Assembly: GCF_001940245.1 (NCBI RefSeq)
Contig: NZ_MJIG01000003.1
Location: forward strand, 1 to 64,000
Direction of reading: 5' to 3'
DNA: 64,000 nt
Source: Anaerostipes sp. 992a
GTDB taxonomy: Bacteria > Bacillota > Clostridia > Lachnospirales > Lachnospiraceae
In this document: in pieces, positions 34,212 through 43,116 of the stretch
How positions within the stretch are numbered: the stretch's first letter is position 1
How the letters are laid out: each line of letters opens with the position of its first letter
Position numbers and translations under genes: made by a program
The notes under the pieces: model-generated
Seen by the model: only the letters and a program-made list of their open reading frames with translations
Told to the model about the DNA's origin: nothing
Databases searched by the model: none

Positions 34212-36062
34212 GTTTGCGCGCCATGGGCGCGCTCTAACGGGTGAAAGTCCCGAACACGCCTAGGCAACGAGGAAGTGTATAGCCGAACAGCAAGGGTGTC
34301 CATCGTGAGGTGGAATCTGAAGGAAGCTGTAAGCAAACTCTTGGTCCGACGGACAGAAATCACATATAAGGCTCGGAAATACGGATAAGTCTGCAAAAGG
34401 AGATGAAGTCCAAAAGTTGCTGGAAGTACGAGTAAATGTGGCGGATAGATGAGAGGAAAGAGCGTGCACCTTAAGCGTGGAGGTCTCACAGAGGTATCAT
34501 TAGCCTAGTAACAACGAACTGTGAGAAGTCAGCCGAGCCCATAGTAGTGAAGAAGTCTCTGTAATGGGGATGGAGTGAAGGGGCGAACAATCAATCAGTT
34601 TGAGTATGTCTCGTATTGCAGAAATGACAACATCTGCCGTAACCAATCGGGTAAAAGATGGTCAAATCAAGCGAGACGGAAAGGAAAGAACGCATGGACA
34701 CAAGTAATCTAATGGAGCAGATATTATCTAGTGATAATCTCAACAGAGCATATCTGCAAGTCGTACGAAACAAAGGTGCAGAGGGAGTGGACGGAATGAA
34801 GTACACAGGACTCAAGGAACATCTTGCAAAGAACGGCGAAATCATCAAGGAACAGTTGAGGACAAGAAAATACAAACCTCAACCAGTACGAAGAGTGGAG
34901 ATACCAAAGCCTGATGGTGGTGTCAGAAACCTAGGAGTACCAACGGTAACAGACAGATTTGTACAACAAGCCATTGCACAGGTACTAACACCAATCTATG
35001 AGGAACAATTCCATGACCACAGTTATGGATTCAGACCGAATAGGTGTGCACAACAAGCAATCCTAACAGCACTTGATATGATGAATGATGGTAATGATTG
35101 GATTGTAGACATTGACTTGGAAAAGTTCTTTGACACAGTAAATCATGACAAGCTGATGACCTTAATTGGAAGAACAATCAAGGATGGAGATGTCATCTCC
35201 ATTGTGAGAAAGTATCTTGTCAGTGGAATTATGATTGATGATGAGTATGAAGACTCTGTAATAGGAACACCGCAAGGAGGAAATCTTTCTCCGCTACTAG
35301 CGAATATCATGCTCAATGAACTTGACAAAGAAATGGAAAAGCGAGGGCTCAATTTCGTGAGATATGCGGATGACTGTATCATCATGGTTGGGAGTGAAAT
35401 GTCTGCAAATCGAGTAATGAGAAATATCTCTCGATTCATTGAGGAGAAACTAGGGCTTAAGGTCAACATGACAAAGAGTAAAGTGGATAAACCGCAAGGA
35501 CTCAAATACCTTGGATTTGGATTCTATTTTGATTCAAGAGCACACCAATACAAGGCGAAGCCACATGCAAAATCAGTTGAGAAGTTCAAGAAGAGGATGA
35601 AGGAACTCACCTGTCGTAGCTGGGGTGTAAGCAACAGCTACAAAGTGGAGAAACTCAATCAACTTATCAGAGGATGGGTTAACTACTTCAAGATAGGGAG
35701 TATGAAACATCTGTGCAGAGAAATGGATAAACATATCCGATTCAGACTTCGTATGTGTATATGGAAACAATGGAAAACACCACAAAACAGGGCAAAGAAT
35801 TTAATGAAACTAGGCGTGCCCCAATGGGCAGCAAAGCGAACATCCTACGCTAAAGGGTTCGCAAGAGTATGTCGAGGTTCAGATGTATGCCAAGCTATAA
35901 GCAATAAGAGACTAACCTCATTCGGATTAGTCTCAATGTTAGATTACTACACCGAAAGGTGTGTTACTTGTTAAGTTGATTGAACCGCCGTGTACCGAAC
36001 GGTACGCACGGTGGTGTGAGAGGTCGGAATTTCTCAATCAAGAGAAATTCCTCCTACTCGAT
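34212..36062 (+). mobile_element. Group II intron (about 1.85 kb) with its own reverse transcriptase
   Basis: A structured 5' part of about 480 bases starts near GTTTGCGCGCCATGGGCGCG, immediately behind the hslO terminator. A maturase/RT gene follows. Domain V is at about 35982-36017 (CCGCCGTG..TACC / GGTACGCACGGTGG). Domain VI at about 36019-36058 has GGAATTTCTC / GAGAAATTCC and the run CCTACTCGAT at the 3' end. Insertion after a rho-independent terminator and an RT without endonuclease domain are features of group IIC introns. The exact 5' splice site is uncertain by a few bases. Confidence 0.88.
34694..35974 (+). CDS. ltrA: Group II intron reverse transcriptase/maturase
   Basis: 426 aa from ATG 34694, behind GGAAAGGAAAG; an upstream in-frame ATG at 34658 has no such site. 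RT motifs in order are DGGVRNLGVPTVTDRFVQQA, SYGFRPNRCAQQA, VDIDLEKFFDTVNHD, GTPQGGNLSPLLANI and FVRYADDCII (catalytic YADD). The maturase X domain has QLIRGWVNYFKIG. No HNH endonuclease is present. It helps the intron splice and inserts it by retrohoming. The gene is intact, so the element may still be mobile. Confidence 0.93.
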   Translation: MDTSNLMEQILSSDNLNRAYLQVVRNKGAEGVDGMKYTGLKEHLAKNGEIIKEQLRTRKYKPQPVRRVEIPKPDGGVRNLGVPTVTDRFVQQAIAQVLTPIYEEQFHDHSYGFRPNRCAQQAILTALDMMNDGNDWIVDIDLEKFFDTVNHDKLMTLIGRTIKDGDVISIVRKYLVSGIMIDDEYEDSVIGTPQGGNLSPLLANIMLNELDKEMEKRGLNFVRYADDCIIMVGSEMSANRVMRNISRFIEEKLGLKVNMTKSKVDKPQGLKYLGFGFYFDSRAHQYKAKPHAKSVEKFKKRMKELTCRSWGVSNSYKVEKLNQLIRGWVNYFKIGSMKHLCREMDKHIRFRLRMCIWKQWKTPQNRAKNLMKLGVPQWAAKRTSYAKGFARVCRGSDVCQAISNKRLTSFGLVSMLDYYTERCVTC

Positions 36063-36091
36063 TTAAATTTTGTTATAAAAAAAATCCCCTC

Positions 36092-36120
36092 TTGTCGAAT
36101 AAAGAAGAATGTGGTAAACT
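36092..36120 (+). promoter_or_regulatory. Possible promoter of the symporter gene
   Basis: TTGTCG (36092-36097), 17-base spacer, TAAACT (36115-36120), just downstream of the intron and about 100 bases before the gene. Confidence 0.45.
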
Positions 36121-36222
36121 GGACATTGTCCGTGAAGAAAAGACAAATGTATGCGGATAGAATCACATATTAAATTTCATATATAGAGATATTGAAAGAG
36201 AAGAAGAGAAGGAGAACAAGCA

Positions 36223-37623
36223 ATGTTAAAGCAAGCAAATGATTTTATTATATGGCTGGATAATGCAGTCTGGGGAGTACCGTTGATCGTATTGATCCTA
36301 TCTGTTGGAATTTTTCTGACGATTCGTTTAAGACTTCTTCAAGTAAAGCATCTTCCAAAAGCATTAAAGTATATGTTCAAAAACGAGGATGACGGAAATG
36401 GAGAGGTAACCAGCTTCGGAGCACTCTGTACAGCATTATCTGCAACCATTGGTACCGGTAATATGGTAGGTGTTGCGACTGCTTTGGTGACAGGAGGAGC
36501 AGGAGCTTTATTCTGGATGATAGTCGCAGCATTCTTTGGAATGGCAACGAAATATGCAGAAGGACTTCTTGCAATTAAGTACCGCGTGATCAAAGAGGAT
36601 GGTCATGTTCTCGGAGGACCGTTCTATTATATTGAAAACGGAATGGGGATCAAATGGCGTTGGCTGGCAAAGGTATTTGCGTTCTTTGGAGCATGTGTGG
36701 GGCTTTTTGGAATCGGTACCTTTACTCAGGTCAATGGAATTGCTTCTGCAGTAAGAGATTTCTTTGATCCAAATTCTGTTCATGTTGTAAGTGTTATGGG
36801 AAGAGAATATTCCTGGGCCATTATCATCACTGGAATCATCCTGACAATCTGTGTCGGAGCCGTTGTCATTGGTGGATTAAAGAGGATTTCTTCTGTAGCA
36901 CAGATTGTGGTTCCATTTATGGCAGTTACCTATATTGTGATCGCAGTTGCCGTGATCGTTCTGAATTTTCATCATATTCCGGCAGCAATTATGGAAATTA
37001 TACAAAGTGCCTTTGGACTTAGAGCAGCAGCAGGTGGTGTGTTAGGAGCAATGATCGTCGCTATGCAAAAGGGTATTGCGCGAGGCATTTTTTCCAATGA
37101 AGCAGGACTGGGTAGTGCTCCAATCGCAGCGGCAGCAGCGCAGACAAATGAATGTGTCAGACAGGGACTTGTTACGATGACGGGAACATTTATCGATACC
37201 ATTGTAATTTGTACAATGACCGGACTTTGCATCGTATTGACCGGTTCTCATACAATCGGATTAGAAGGAGTGGCGGTTACAACTCATGCTTTCCAAGCAG
37301 GCTTGCCAATTCCTCCGCAGATTTCTGCATTTTTAGTTATGATGTGTCTGGTATTCTTTGCCTTTACAACCATCTTAGGATGGGATTATTATGGAGAAAA
37401 ATGTCTGGAATACTTAATGAACGGAAACTTAAAAGTAGTAAAAGCCTATCGCTGGTTATATATTCTGGCAGTTTTCATCGGACCATTTATGACAGTGGAA
37501 GCTGTTTGGACCATTGCTGATATTTTCAATGCGCTGATGGCATTGCCAAACCTGATTGCCATTTTGTTCCTGAATAAAGTAATCGTATCAGAAACAAAGG
37601 CTTATTTTGCAAAGTTAAGATAA
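36223..37623 (+). CDS. Sodium:alanine/glycine symporter family (AGCS) transporter
   Basis: 466 aa with about ten membrane helices. Family motifs are FGALCTALSATIGTGNMVGVATAL, GGPFYYIENGMG, SNEAGLGSAPIAAAAA and FTTILGWDYYGEKC. It takes up alanine or glycine with Na+ into the cell. The length is typical. The ribosome site AGAAGGAGAA precedes the start. It is a single-gene unit ending in a terminator. Confidence 0.94.
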   Translation: MLKQANDFIIWLDNAVWGVPLIVLILSVGIFLTIRLRLLQVKHLPKALKYMFKNEDDGNGEVTSFGALCTALSATIGTGNMVGVATALVTGGAGALFWMIVAAFFGMATKYAEGLLAIKYRVIKEDGHVLGGPFYYIENGMGIKWRWLAKVFAFFGACVGLFGIGTFTQVNGIASAVRDFFDPNSVHVVSVMGREYSWAIIITGIILTICVGAVVIGGLKRISSVAQIVVPFMAVTYIVIAVAVIVLNFHHIPAAIMEIIQSAFGLRAAAGGVLGAMIVAMQKGIARGIFSNEAGLGSAPIAAAAAQTNECVRQGLVTMTGTFIDTIVICTMTGLCIVLTGSHTIGLEGVAVTTHAFQAGLPIPPQISAFLVMMCLVFFAFTTILGWDYYGEKCLEYLMNGNLKVVKAYRWLYILAVFIGPFMTVEAVWTIADIFNALMALPNLIAILFLNKVIVSETKAYFAKLR

Positions 37624-37651
37624 ATGTAAGCATATAAAAATATAATAATAG

Positions 37652-37709
37652 AAAAAGCAGATTTTCAATTCTATCATAAATTAGATAGAACAGGAAAGCT
37701 GCTTTTTTT
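37652..37709. terminator. Terminator between the symporter and tetR genes
   Basis: AAAAGCAG pairs with CTGCTTTT, with inner pairings CTATC / GATAG, then seven T. It serves both converging genes. Confidence 0.7.
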
Positions 37710-37762
37710 GTTCTATAGGAGGCTTTGTTTCTATTAGAACAAAAACCCTCCATAAGTCATGA

Positions 37763-38365
37763 TCATTCCAGCATCTGGCTATGGATGATCTGACGGACGC
37801 ATTGGTAGAGATAAGGCTTGTATTCTGAAAGACTAATGGGTTCCTCATATAAGATAATACTATGGCAGGTAGATCCCACCAGTTCGATCAGCATAAAAAG
37901 AAGAATTTCTGGATTTTTAAATTCATGTGGAGAATCTTCGATCATGCGTTCATAGACGGAATAAAAGTCCAAGGTCTGATCTGTGTCAGAGTGAATCAGA
38001 GCGGATTTAAAAATGCCCCAGCTAAGATTCTTGGAAATAAAAGTAGTCATCTTAGGATTCTGGCTCAACGATTCCAGTACATGATCAATGATGAAGATGA
38101 TTTTATCTTCAAATATAGTAATCTTGGTCTTTTTAAGAGCATCATCGGCCTTTTGAAACAAATAGCTAGACTGAACAGCAATCAGCTGATCGCGAAGATC
38201 GTATTTATCTTTAAAATATAAGTAAAAGGTGCCTTTTGCTAATCCGGCTTTTCGTACAATGTTGGATATGGAAGTATCGTGAAAGCCCTTGCTGGTAAAA
38301 AGCTCCAGTGCCGCATCAAATAATTTTCTTTTTTTTTCTCTTTTTTTTTCTTCAATTTTCCCCAT
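37763..38365 (-). CDS. TetR/AcrR-family repressor
   Basis: 200 aa from the ATG at 38365, which has AGAGGTG in front; a longer in-frame start would sit in the promoter region. The N-terminal TetR helix-turn-helix is seen in ALELFTSKGFHDTSISNIV, KAGLAKGTFYLYFKDKYDL. The ligand domain is unassigned. It is divergent from the MMPL transporter gene, and two matching inverted sites overlap that gene's promoter, so it probably represses the MMPL operon. Confidence 0.9.
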   Translation of the reverse strand: MGKIEEKKREKKRKLFDAALELFTSKGFHDTSISNIVRKAGLAKGTFYLYFKDKYDLRDQLIAVQSSYLFQKADDALKKTKITIFEDKIIFIIDHVLESLSQNPKMTTFISKNLSWGIFKSALIHSDTDQTLDFYSVYERMIEDSPHEFKNPEILLFMLIELVGSTCHSIILYEEPISLSEYKPYLYQCVRQIIHSQMLE

Positions 38366-38426
38366 ATAAGCACCTCTTGTCGTTTTTTGTAGTGTATCAC
38401 AAACAAAAAATAATTGCAATTAAATA

Positions 38427-38482
38427 TTGACTGATGGTCATTTCTGTGCTATAACCATAGTTGAAAATATGACTGGTGGTCA
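38427..38482 (+). promoter_or_regulatory. MMPL operon promoter with two TetR-type operators
   Basis: Promoter TTGACT (38427-38432), 17-base spacer, TATAAC (38450-38455). The 13-mer TGACTGRTGGTCA occurs at 38428-38440, over the -35, and at 38470-38482, downstream of the start point, 42 bases apart (four helical turns). Arms are TGAC/GTCA. Binding at both would block transcription. Confidence 0.75.
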
Positions 38483-38500
38483 TTTTAAGGAGTGATAAGA

Positions 38501-40576
38501 GTGAAAATAGGACATTTTATAGCGAAGCATAAGAAGCTGATTGCTGCAATCTGCCTTTTGCTCCTGATTCCCTCTGTCTTTGGATATGTGGATACTCGAA
38601 TCAATTATGATGTGTTAAGCTATTTGCCGGATTCTTTGGAAACGGTCAGTGGGCAGGACATTATGGTGGATGAATTCGGAATGGGTGCATTTTCCATGGT
38701 CATTGTGGAAGGGATGGAGCCAAAGGAGGTGGTCAGCCTGAAAGAAGAGATGTTGAAGGTAGACCATGTGGAAGATATAGTATGGTATGACAACTTTGTG
38801 GATATTTCGGTACCCATGGAGATGATTCCCGATGATCTGCGAGAAGCTTTTAATAAGGGGGATGCTACTATGATGGTAGTGTTGTTTGATGATACGACAT
38901 CCTCTGATGATACCATGGAAGCAGTCAGTCAGCTGCGTAAGGTGGTATCCAAAGATTGCTTTATCAGCGGCATGTCAGGAATTGTAACGGATATTAAAAA
39001 TCTGGCATTGCAAGAGATGCCGATTTATGTTGTGATTGCCGCAACATTATCCCTGCTTGTATTGATGGGTACGATGGAATCTTTTGTAGTACCATTCTTA
39101 TTTTTATTTAGCATTGGTGCTGCAATTCTTTATAATCTGGGCAGCAATATCTTCTTGGGTGAAATTTCTTATATTACCCAAGCATTGACAGCGGTCCTTC
39201 AGCTTGGAGTGACGATGGACTATTCCATCTTCCTGTTAAATAGTTACGAAGAGAATAAGAAAATCTATGGAGCGGATAAAGAAGAGGCCATGGCACATGC
39301 GATCAGCAAGACATTTACGTCTGTGCTGGGAAGTTCTGTAACAACAGTGGCTGGCTTTCTTGCACTGATGTTTATGACTTTTGCTTTGGGCAGAGATATT
39401 GGAATTGTAATGTCCAAGGGTGTGATCATTGGGGTGATCTGCTGTGTTACATTGCTTCCATCGCTGATTTTGATTTTTGATAAATGGATTGAACGGACCA
39501 GTCACAAACCATTGATTCCTGATTTATCAAAAATATCTGCTTTTTTAACGAAACATTATCGGATTTTTATTCTTTTATTTATTTGTATTCTTCCAGTTGC
39601 ATATTATGGAAATAAGCATGTAGAGGTATATTATAATTTGGACCAGTCTCTGCCGAAGGACCTGGATAGTTCCAAGGCCAATGCAAAGCTGGATCATAGC
39701 TTTCATATGAACAACATCTATATTGCAATGCTGGATAAAAATTTATCCGCAAAGGATAAAAGCAGTATGATGGATGATATTGATCAGGTAGATGGCATTA
39801 AGACGGCATTGGGCATTCCATCAATTGTGGGTGCGGCTATTCCGGATGACATGCTTCCAGAACAGGCGACAGAAATGCTGCGAAGTGATAAGCATGAGCT
39901 GATTTTCATCTGTTCTGATTATAAATCAGCGACAGATCAGGTAAATCATCAGATTCAGGAAATCGGCAGAATTGTAAAATCCTATGATAAAGATGCGATC
40001 ATTATTGGAGAAGCACCGTTGATGAAGGATCTTGCCGATGTTACCAACGTAGATCTTGCCAATGTAAATATGGTTTCTATACTGGCAATTTTCATCATTA
40101 TCATGCTGGTATTTAAATCCATATCCCTGCCGGTTATATTAGTTTCTGTGATTGAGTTTGCCATCTTTATTAATATGGCCATTCCATATTATTCTGGCAT
40201 AGAGCTGCCTTTTGTGGCCAGTATCGTCATAGGAACGATTCAGCTCGGAGCGACCGTTGATTATGCAATTTTAATGACGACTAGATATCAAAATGAACGG
40301 CTGGCAGGAGTGGGCAAGAAGGAGGCAATTATGATCGCTCATAATACTTCCATGAAATCTGTTTTGACCAGTGGACTAAGTTTATTTGCTGCTACCTTTG
40401 GTGTGGCATGCTATTCAAGAATTGATATGATTGGATCAATCTGTACGTTACTGGCGCGAGGAGCTGTTATCAGTACTATTGTAGTGCTGACGGTACTCCC
40501 GGCATTGTTTACTGTATTTGACCCATTAATCTGTAAGACAACATTAGCATTCAGGAGGAAGAACAATGAAGTATAA
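38501..40576 (+). CDS. MMPL/RND-type membrane transporter
   Basis: 691 aa from GTG 38501, 8 bases behind AAGGAG; the GTG at 38492 overlaps that site. Two repeats are seen, each with a first helix, an external domain and a five-helix bundle. Conserved acidic-aromatic pairs lie in the mid-helices (TMDYSIFLLNSY and TVDYAILMTTRY), as in MmpL proton relays. It is a proton-driven exporter of a lipid, drug or hydrophobic compound; substrate unknown. The next gene overlaps it by 11 bases and encodes a secreted coiled protein. Confidence 0.88.
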   Translation: MKIGHFIAKHKKLIAAICLLLLIPSVFGYVDTRINYDVLSYLPDSLETVSGQDIMVDEFGMGAFSMVIVEGMEPKEVVSLKEEMLKVDHVEDIVWYDNFVDISVPMEMIPDDLREAFNKGDATMMVVLFDDTTSSDDTMEAVSQLRKVVSKDCFISGMSGIVTDIKNLALQEMPIYVVIAATLSLLVLMGTMESFVVPFLFLFSIGAAILYNLGSNIFLGEISYITQALTAVLQLGVTMDYSIFLLNSYEENKKIYGADKEEAMAHAISKTFTSVLGSSVTTVAGFLALMFMTFALGRDIGIVMSKGVIIGVICCVTLLPSLILIFDKWIERTSHKPLIPDLSKISAFLTKHYRIFILLFICILPVAYYGNKHVEVYYNLDQSLPKDLDSSKANAKLDHSFHMNNIYIAMLDKNLSAKDKSSMMDDIDQVDGIKTALGIPSIVGAAIPDDMLPEQATEMLRSDKHELIFICSDYKSATDQVNHQIQEIGRIVKSYDKDAIIIGEAPLMKDLADVTNVDLANVNMVSILAIFIIIMLVFKSISLPVILVSVIEFAIFINMAIPYYSGIELPFVASIVIGTIQLGATVDYAILMTTRYQNERLAGVGKKEAIMIAHNTSMKSVLTSGLSLFAATFGVACYSRIDMIGSICTLLARGAVISTIVVLTVLPALFTVFDPLICKTTLAFRRKNNEV

Positions 40577-42335
40577 GAAAGTAATGGCAGGAGTCATGGC
40601 TGCTGTATTCACATTTTCCATGACATCTCCCGTTTGGGCAGGTCAGGAAGCAGATGGTGTTGTAAAATCAGAAACCGTTTATGTGAAAGCCGATAAGACA
40701 GGAAAGGTAAAAGAAACTATTGTCAGTGACTGGCTTCAAAATATCGGTGACAAGAAAACCATTGAGGATACTTCTACCTTAAATCAGATTAAGAATGTAA
40801 AAGGTGAAGAAACTTTTACAAGGGGGAACAAGGGAGCTGTTAACTGGAAAGCAAACGGAAATGATATCTATTATCAGGGTACAACAGATGAAGAAATTCC
40901 AATTAAGCTTACTGCATCATACTGGCTAGATGATAAGAAGATAAAGCCGGAGAAATTAAAAGGAAAAAGCGGTCAACTGAAAATCAAGATCATAACAGAA
41001 AACACGGAGGATACACCATTTACGGTATTATCCATGATGACCATTCCATCTGATCAGTGTAAAAATGTATCCGTTACCAATGGAAAGGTAATTGCAGATG
41101 GAAAGAATGAAATCATTGCTGGCATTACCATGCCGGGATTGGCCAAACAGTTAGACATTGACCAGTTTGATAATAAAGATTTAAGCTCTGTTACAATTAA
41201 ATGTGAAATTCAGGATTTTGAACCGGTGTCTATCTATAGTGTAGCTATGAACGGACTGTTGAATGATATTGATTTCAATGATACCGATGAATTGACGGAT
41301 ATGCTGGATACATTAAAAAATTCTTCTAAGCAGTTGGTGAAAGGTGGAAAACAGGTTTCTTCTGGAATGAACAGTCTGTCTGCCAAAGCCAAAGAATATA
41401 CGGATGGAGTGCAAAAATATATTGATGGAGTAAATACCTATAAGAATGGTGTTGCTAAAGTATCCAGTGGACTGAATCAGCTGGCTTCTGGAAGCATGGA
41501 TCTGGTTAGTGGCTCTGATAGTGTTGCATCTGGAGCTAAAACGATAGATAACAGTATGGCAGAGCTTGCATCCAGTATGGCACAGCTACAAAGCGGCGCT
41601 GGTCAGGTTTCCTCTGGGATTGCCACTCTGGATTCTCAACTTGCCCAGGCACAGGCCTCTCTGGCGGAAAAAGCAAGTGAATTAGAGACAAAGAAAAGTC
41701 AGGTAGAAAGCTTGATTCAGACACAGACAGCATTAATGAATGCAACAGAAGATGAACAGACCAAACAGGTACTGCAGTCTTCCATCGAAACAGAGCAGGC
41801 ATTATTATCTGAATTATCTTCCAGTTCCCAGACGATATCATCTACCCTGTCTACCATTCGAAGCTATACGGGTGAAAATGGCTCTTTGCGAAATGGAGCA
41901 GCACAGGTTGCTGCAGGCATGAATACTGCGACAGCCGGAGCTAAGAAGATCAAACAGGGAACAAAGACATTGGCAGCTGGTGCAGAAGCAGTATCCAACG
42001 GAGCAGGAAGCTTAAGTTCAGGACTGCAAACGGCAAAAAATGGTACAGATCAGCTCAGCAAAGCCAATGGGACATTGGAAAAGGGTGGAAAGAAGCTTTC
42101 CTCTGCTAGTGGACAGTTGAATAGTGGTATCGCCAAATTACAAAATGGCAGTGATCAGTTGACGCAAGGCTTGATGAAGTTTGATAAGGAAGGCATTTCT
42201 AAGGGAGCAGATACGGTAGGAGATCTGTTCGATAAGTTAGACAGTGTCATTGATCAGGATGCAGAATATAACAACTTCTCAGGAATATCGAAAGGAATGG
42301 ATGGAGAAGTGAAGTTTATTATTGAATTACAATAA
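40566..42335 (+). CDS. Secreted heptad-repeat (YhgE/Pip-like) protein
   Basis: 589 aa. A signal peptide (about 1-25, cleavage near VWAGQ) precedes a beta-rich N-terminal domain (about 30-225). Then follows a long region (about 245-570) of repeated L-x-x-G-type heptads, such as LASGSMDLVSGSDSVASGA, broken by a coiled coil rich in Glu/Gln (about 355-420). These heptads are known from YhgE/Pip proteins, but here the C-terminal membrane domain of YhgE is absent. It is coupled to the MMPL gene (overlap 11 bases, AGGAGG). A role as external partner or channel-like extension of the transporter is inferred. Confidence 0.78.
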   Translation: MKYKKVMAGVMAAVFTFSMTSPVWAGQEADGVVKSETVYVKADKTGKVKETIVSDWLQNIGDKKTIEDTSTLNQIKNVKGEETFTRGNKGAVNWKANGNDIYYQGTTDEEIPIKLTASYWLDDKKIKPEKLKGKSGQLKIKIITENTEDTPFTVLSMMTIPSDQCKNVSVTNGKVIADGKNEIIAGITMPGLAKQLDIDQFDNKDLSSVTIKCEIQDFEPVSIYSVAMNGLLNDIDFNDTDELTDMLDTLKNSSKQLVKGGKQVSSGMNSLSAKAKEYTDGVQKYIDGVNTYKNGVAKVSSGLNQLASGSMDLVSGSDSVASGAKTIDNSMAELASSMAQLQSGAGQVSSGIATLDSQLAQAQASLAEKASELETKKSQVESLIQTQTALMNATEDEQTKQVLQSSIETEQALLSELSSSSQTISSTLSTIRSYTGENGSLRNGAAQVAAGMNTATAGAKKIKQGTKTLAAGAEAVSNGAGSLSSGLQTAKNGTDQLSKANGTLEKGGKKLSSASGQLNSGIAKLQNGSDQLTQGLMKFDKEGISKGADTVGDLFDKLDSVIDQDAEYNNFSGISKGMDGEVKFIIELQ

Positions 42336-42347
42336 AGGGACAGAAGG

Positions 42348-42387
42348 ACTGCTGCTTATGGGGAAAACCTGTGGGTAGCAGTTTTTT
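42348..42387 (+). terminator. Terminator of the MMPL operon
   Basis: ACTGCT (42348-42353) pairs with AGCAGT (42377-42382), inner GGG / CCT, followed by six T. Element R1 starts 9 bases later. Confidence 0.7.
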
Positions 42388-42395
42388 GATATAAA

Positions 42396-43044
42396 AAATA
42401 CGGGTTTTGTGGACTAAATGAAGAAGAAAATTTCTCCTCCTGCGCCTAGGATGCCAGAACGTAAGAACAACCAAAGCTGTCTGGATTTACCCCGAGCCAA
42501 ACCCTAATCCGCTCCGCTAGTCGGGCTTGGCATGGCACAAGACGAACTGCCTTCCTTTTTTCCATAACAGTTGGAAAGGTAAGTAAACTTCCCTACCAAC
42601 TGTCCTATGGAAAACAGTCATCTTCGATGCCTGAAGCAGTTCTGGTGATAGAATCCAGCCAACAGGTTGTTCTAACATTCCGCATATGTCGCTTTCGGAG
42701 AAGTTTTCTTCTTTTCCATGTTCCGTTTCTCCATATGAATATGGGAGAAGCCAATACACTACAAAGAACGAAACCATTCCGGTAAAGCAATCTGCGAAGG
42801 AGCTTACATGTTTTCTCAGGCAGAAAATCTTTGGCAAAAGCGATGCTTTTGGTCGTCCATAAGGACAAATGGCTGGAAGCTTGCTTACATAGCCATTTGT
42901 CCCTGGACGAGGGATAAGATTTTCGTCTGTCATGGTGTAGAAAAAAGGAAAACATGTATCAGATTTGGAAGCTCCGTAGCCTGATTGCTGACCGGAATGA
43001 TTTCGTTCTCACACATTATCCCATAGTCAAAGAAACCCGCATTT
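42396..43044. repeat. Structured terminal-inverted-repeat element, copy R1 (649 bp)
   Basis: Left end AAATACGGGTTTTGTGGACT; right end, read inverted, AAATGCGGGTTTCTTTGACT. The interior has no convincing gene but many strong hairpins. The left half (module A) is read outward on the minus strand and the right half (module B) on the plus strand, so the element is a diverged giant palindrome. Module B hairpins: outer CGTCC 42854-42858 / GGACG 42905-42909, inner GACAAATGGCT 42864-42874 / AGCCATTTGTC 42891-42901. Module A: inner CAGTTGG 42568-42574 / CCAACTG 42596-42602. Copies are at 54883 and 62735. Confidence 0.85.
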
Positions 43045-43058
43045 ATTTTACAAATATA

Positions 43059-43087
43059 TTGTGAAAAATTAGGATAAAAGCTATAAT
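43059..43087 (+). promoter_or_regulatory. Promoter of the CAT-like gene
   Basis: TTGTGA (43059-43064), 17-base spacer, TATAAT (43082-43087), 15 bases beyond the right end of R1. Confidence 0.7.
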
Positions 43088-43116
43088 GAAAAAACAGACT
43101 GGAACGAGGTGAAATT

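Noticed and set aside
42517-42955. Open frames of 116-138 codons on the minus strand of R1, with similar frames in R2 and R3
   Set aside because: Module C has a stop in the matching frame, the DNA is dominated by paired arms, and the compensatory changes fit stems better than codons. No ribosome site precedes them. Some third-position changes between R1 and R2 keep a small doubt.
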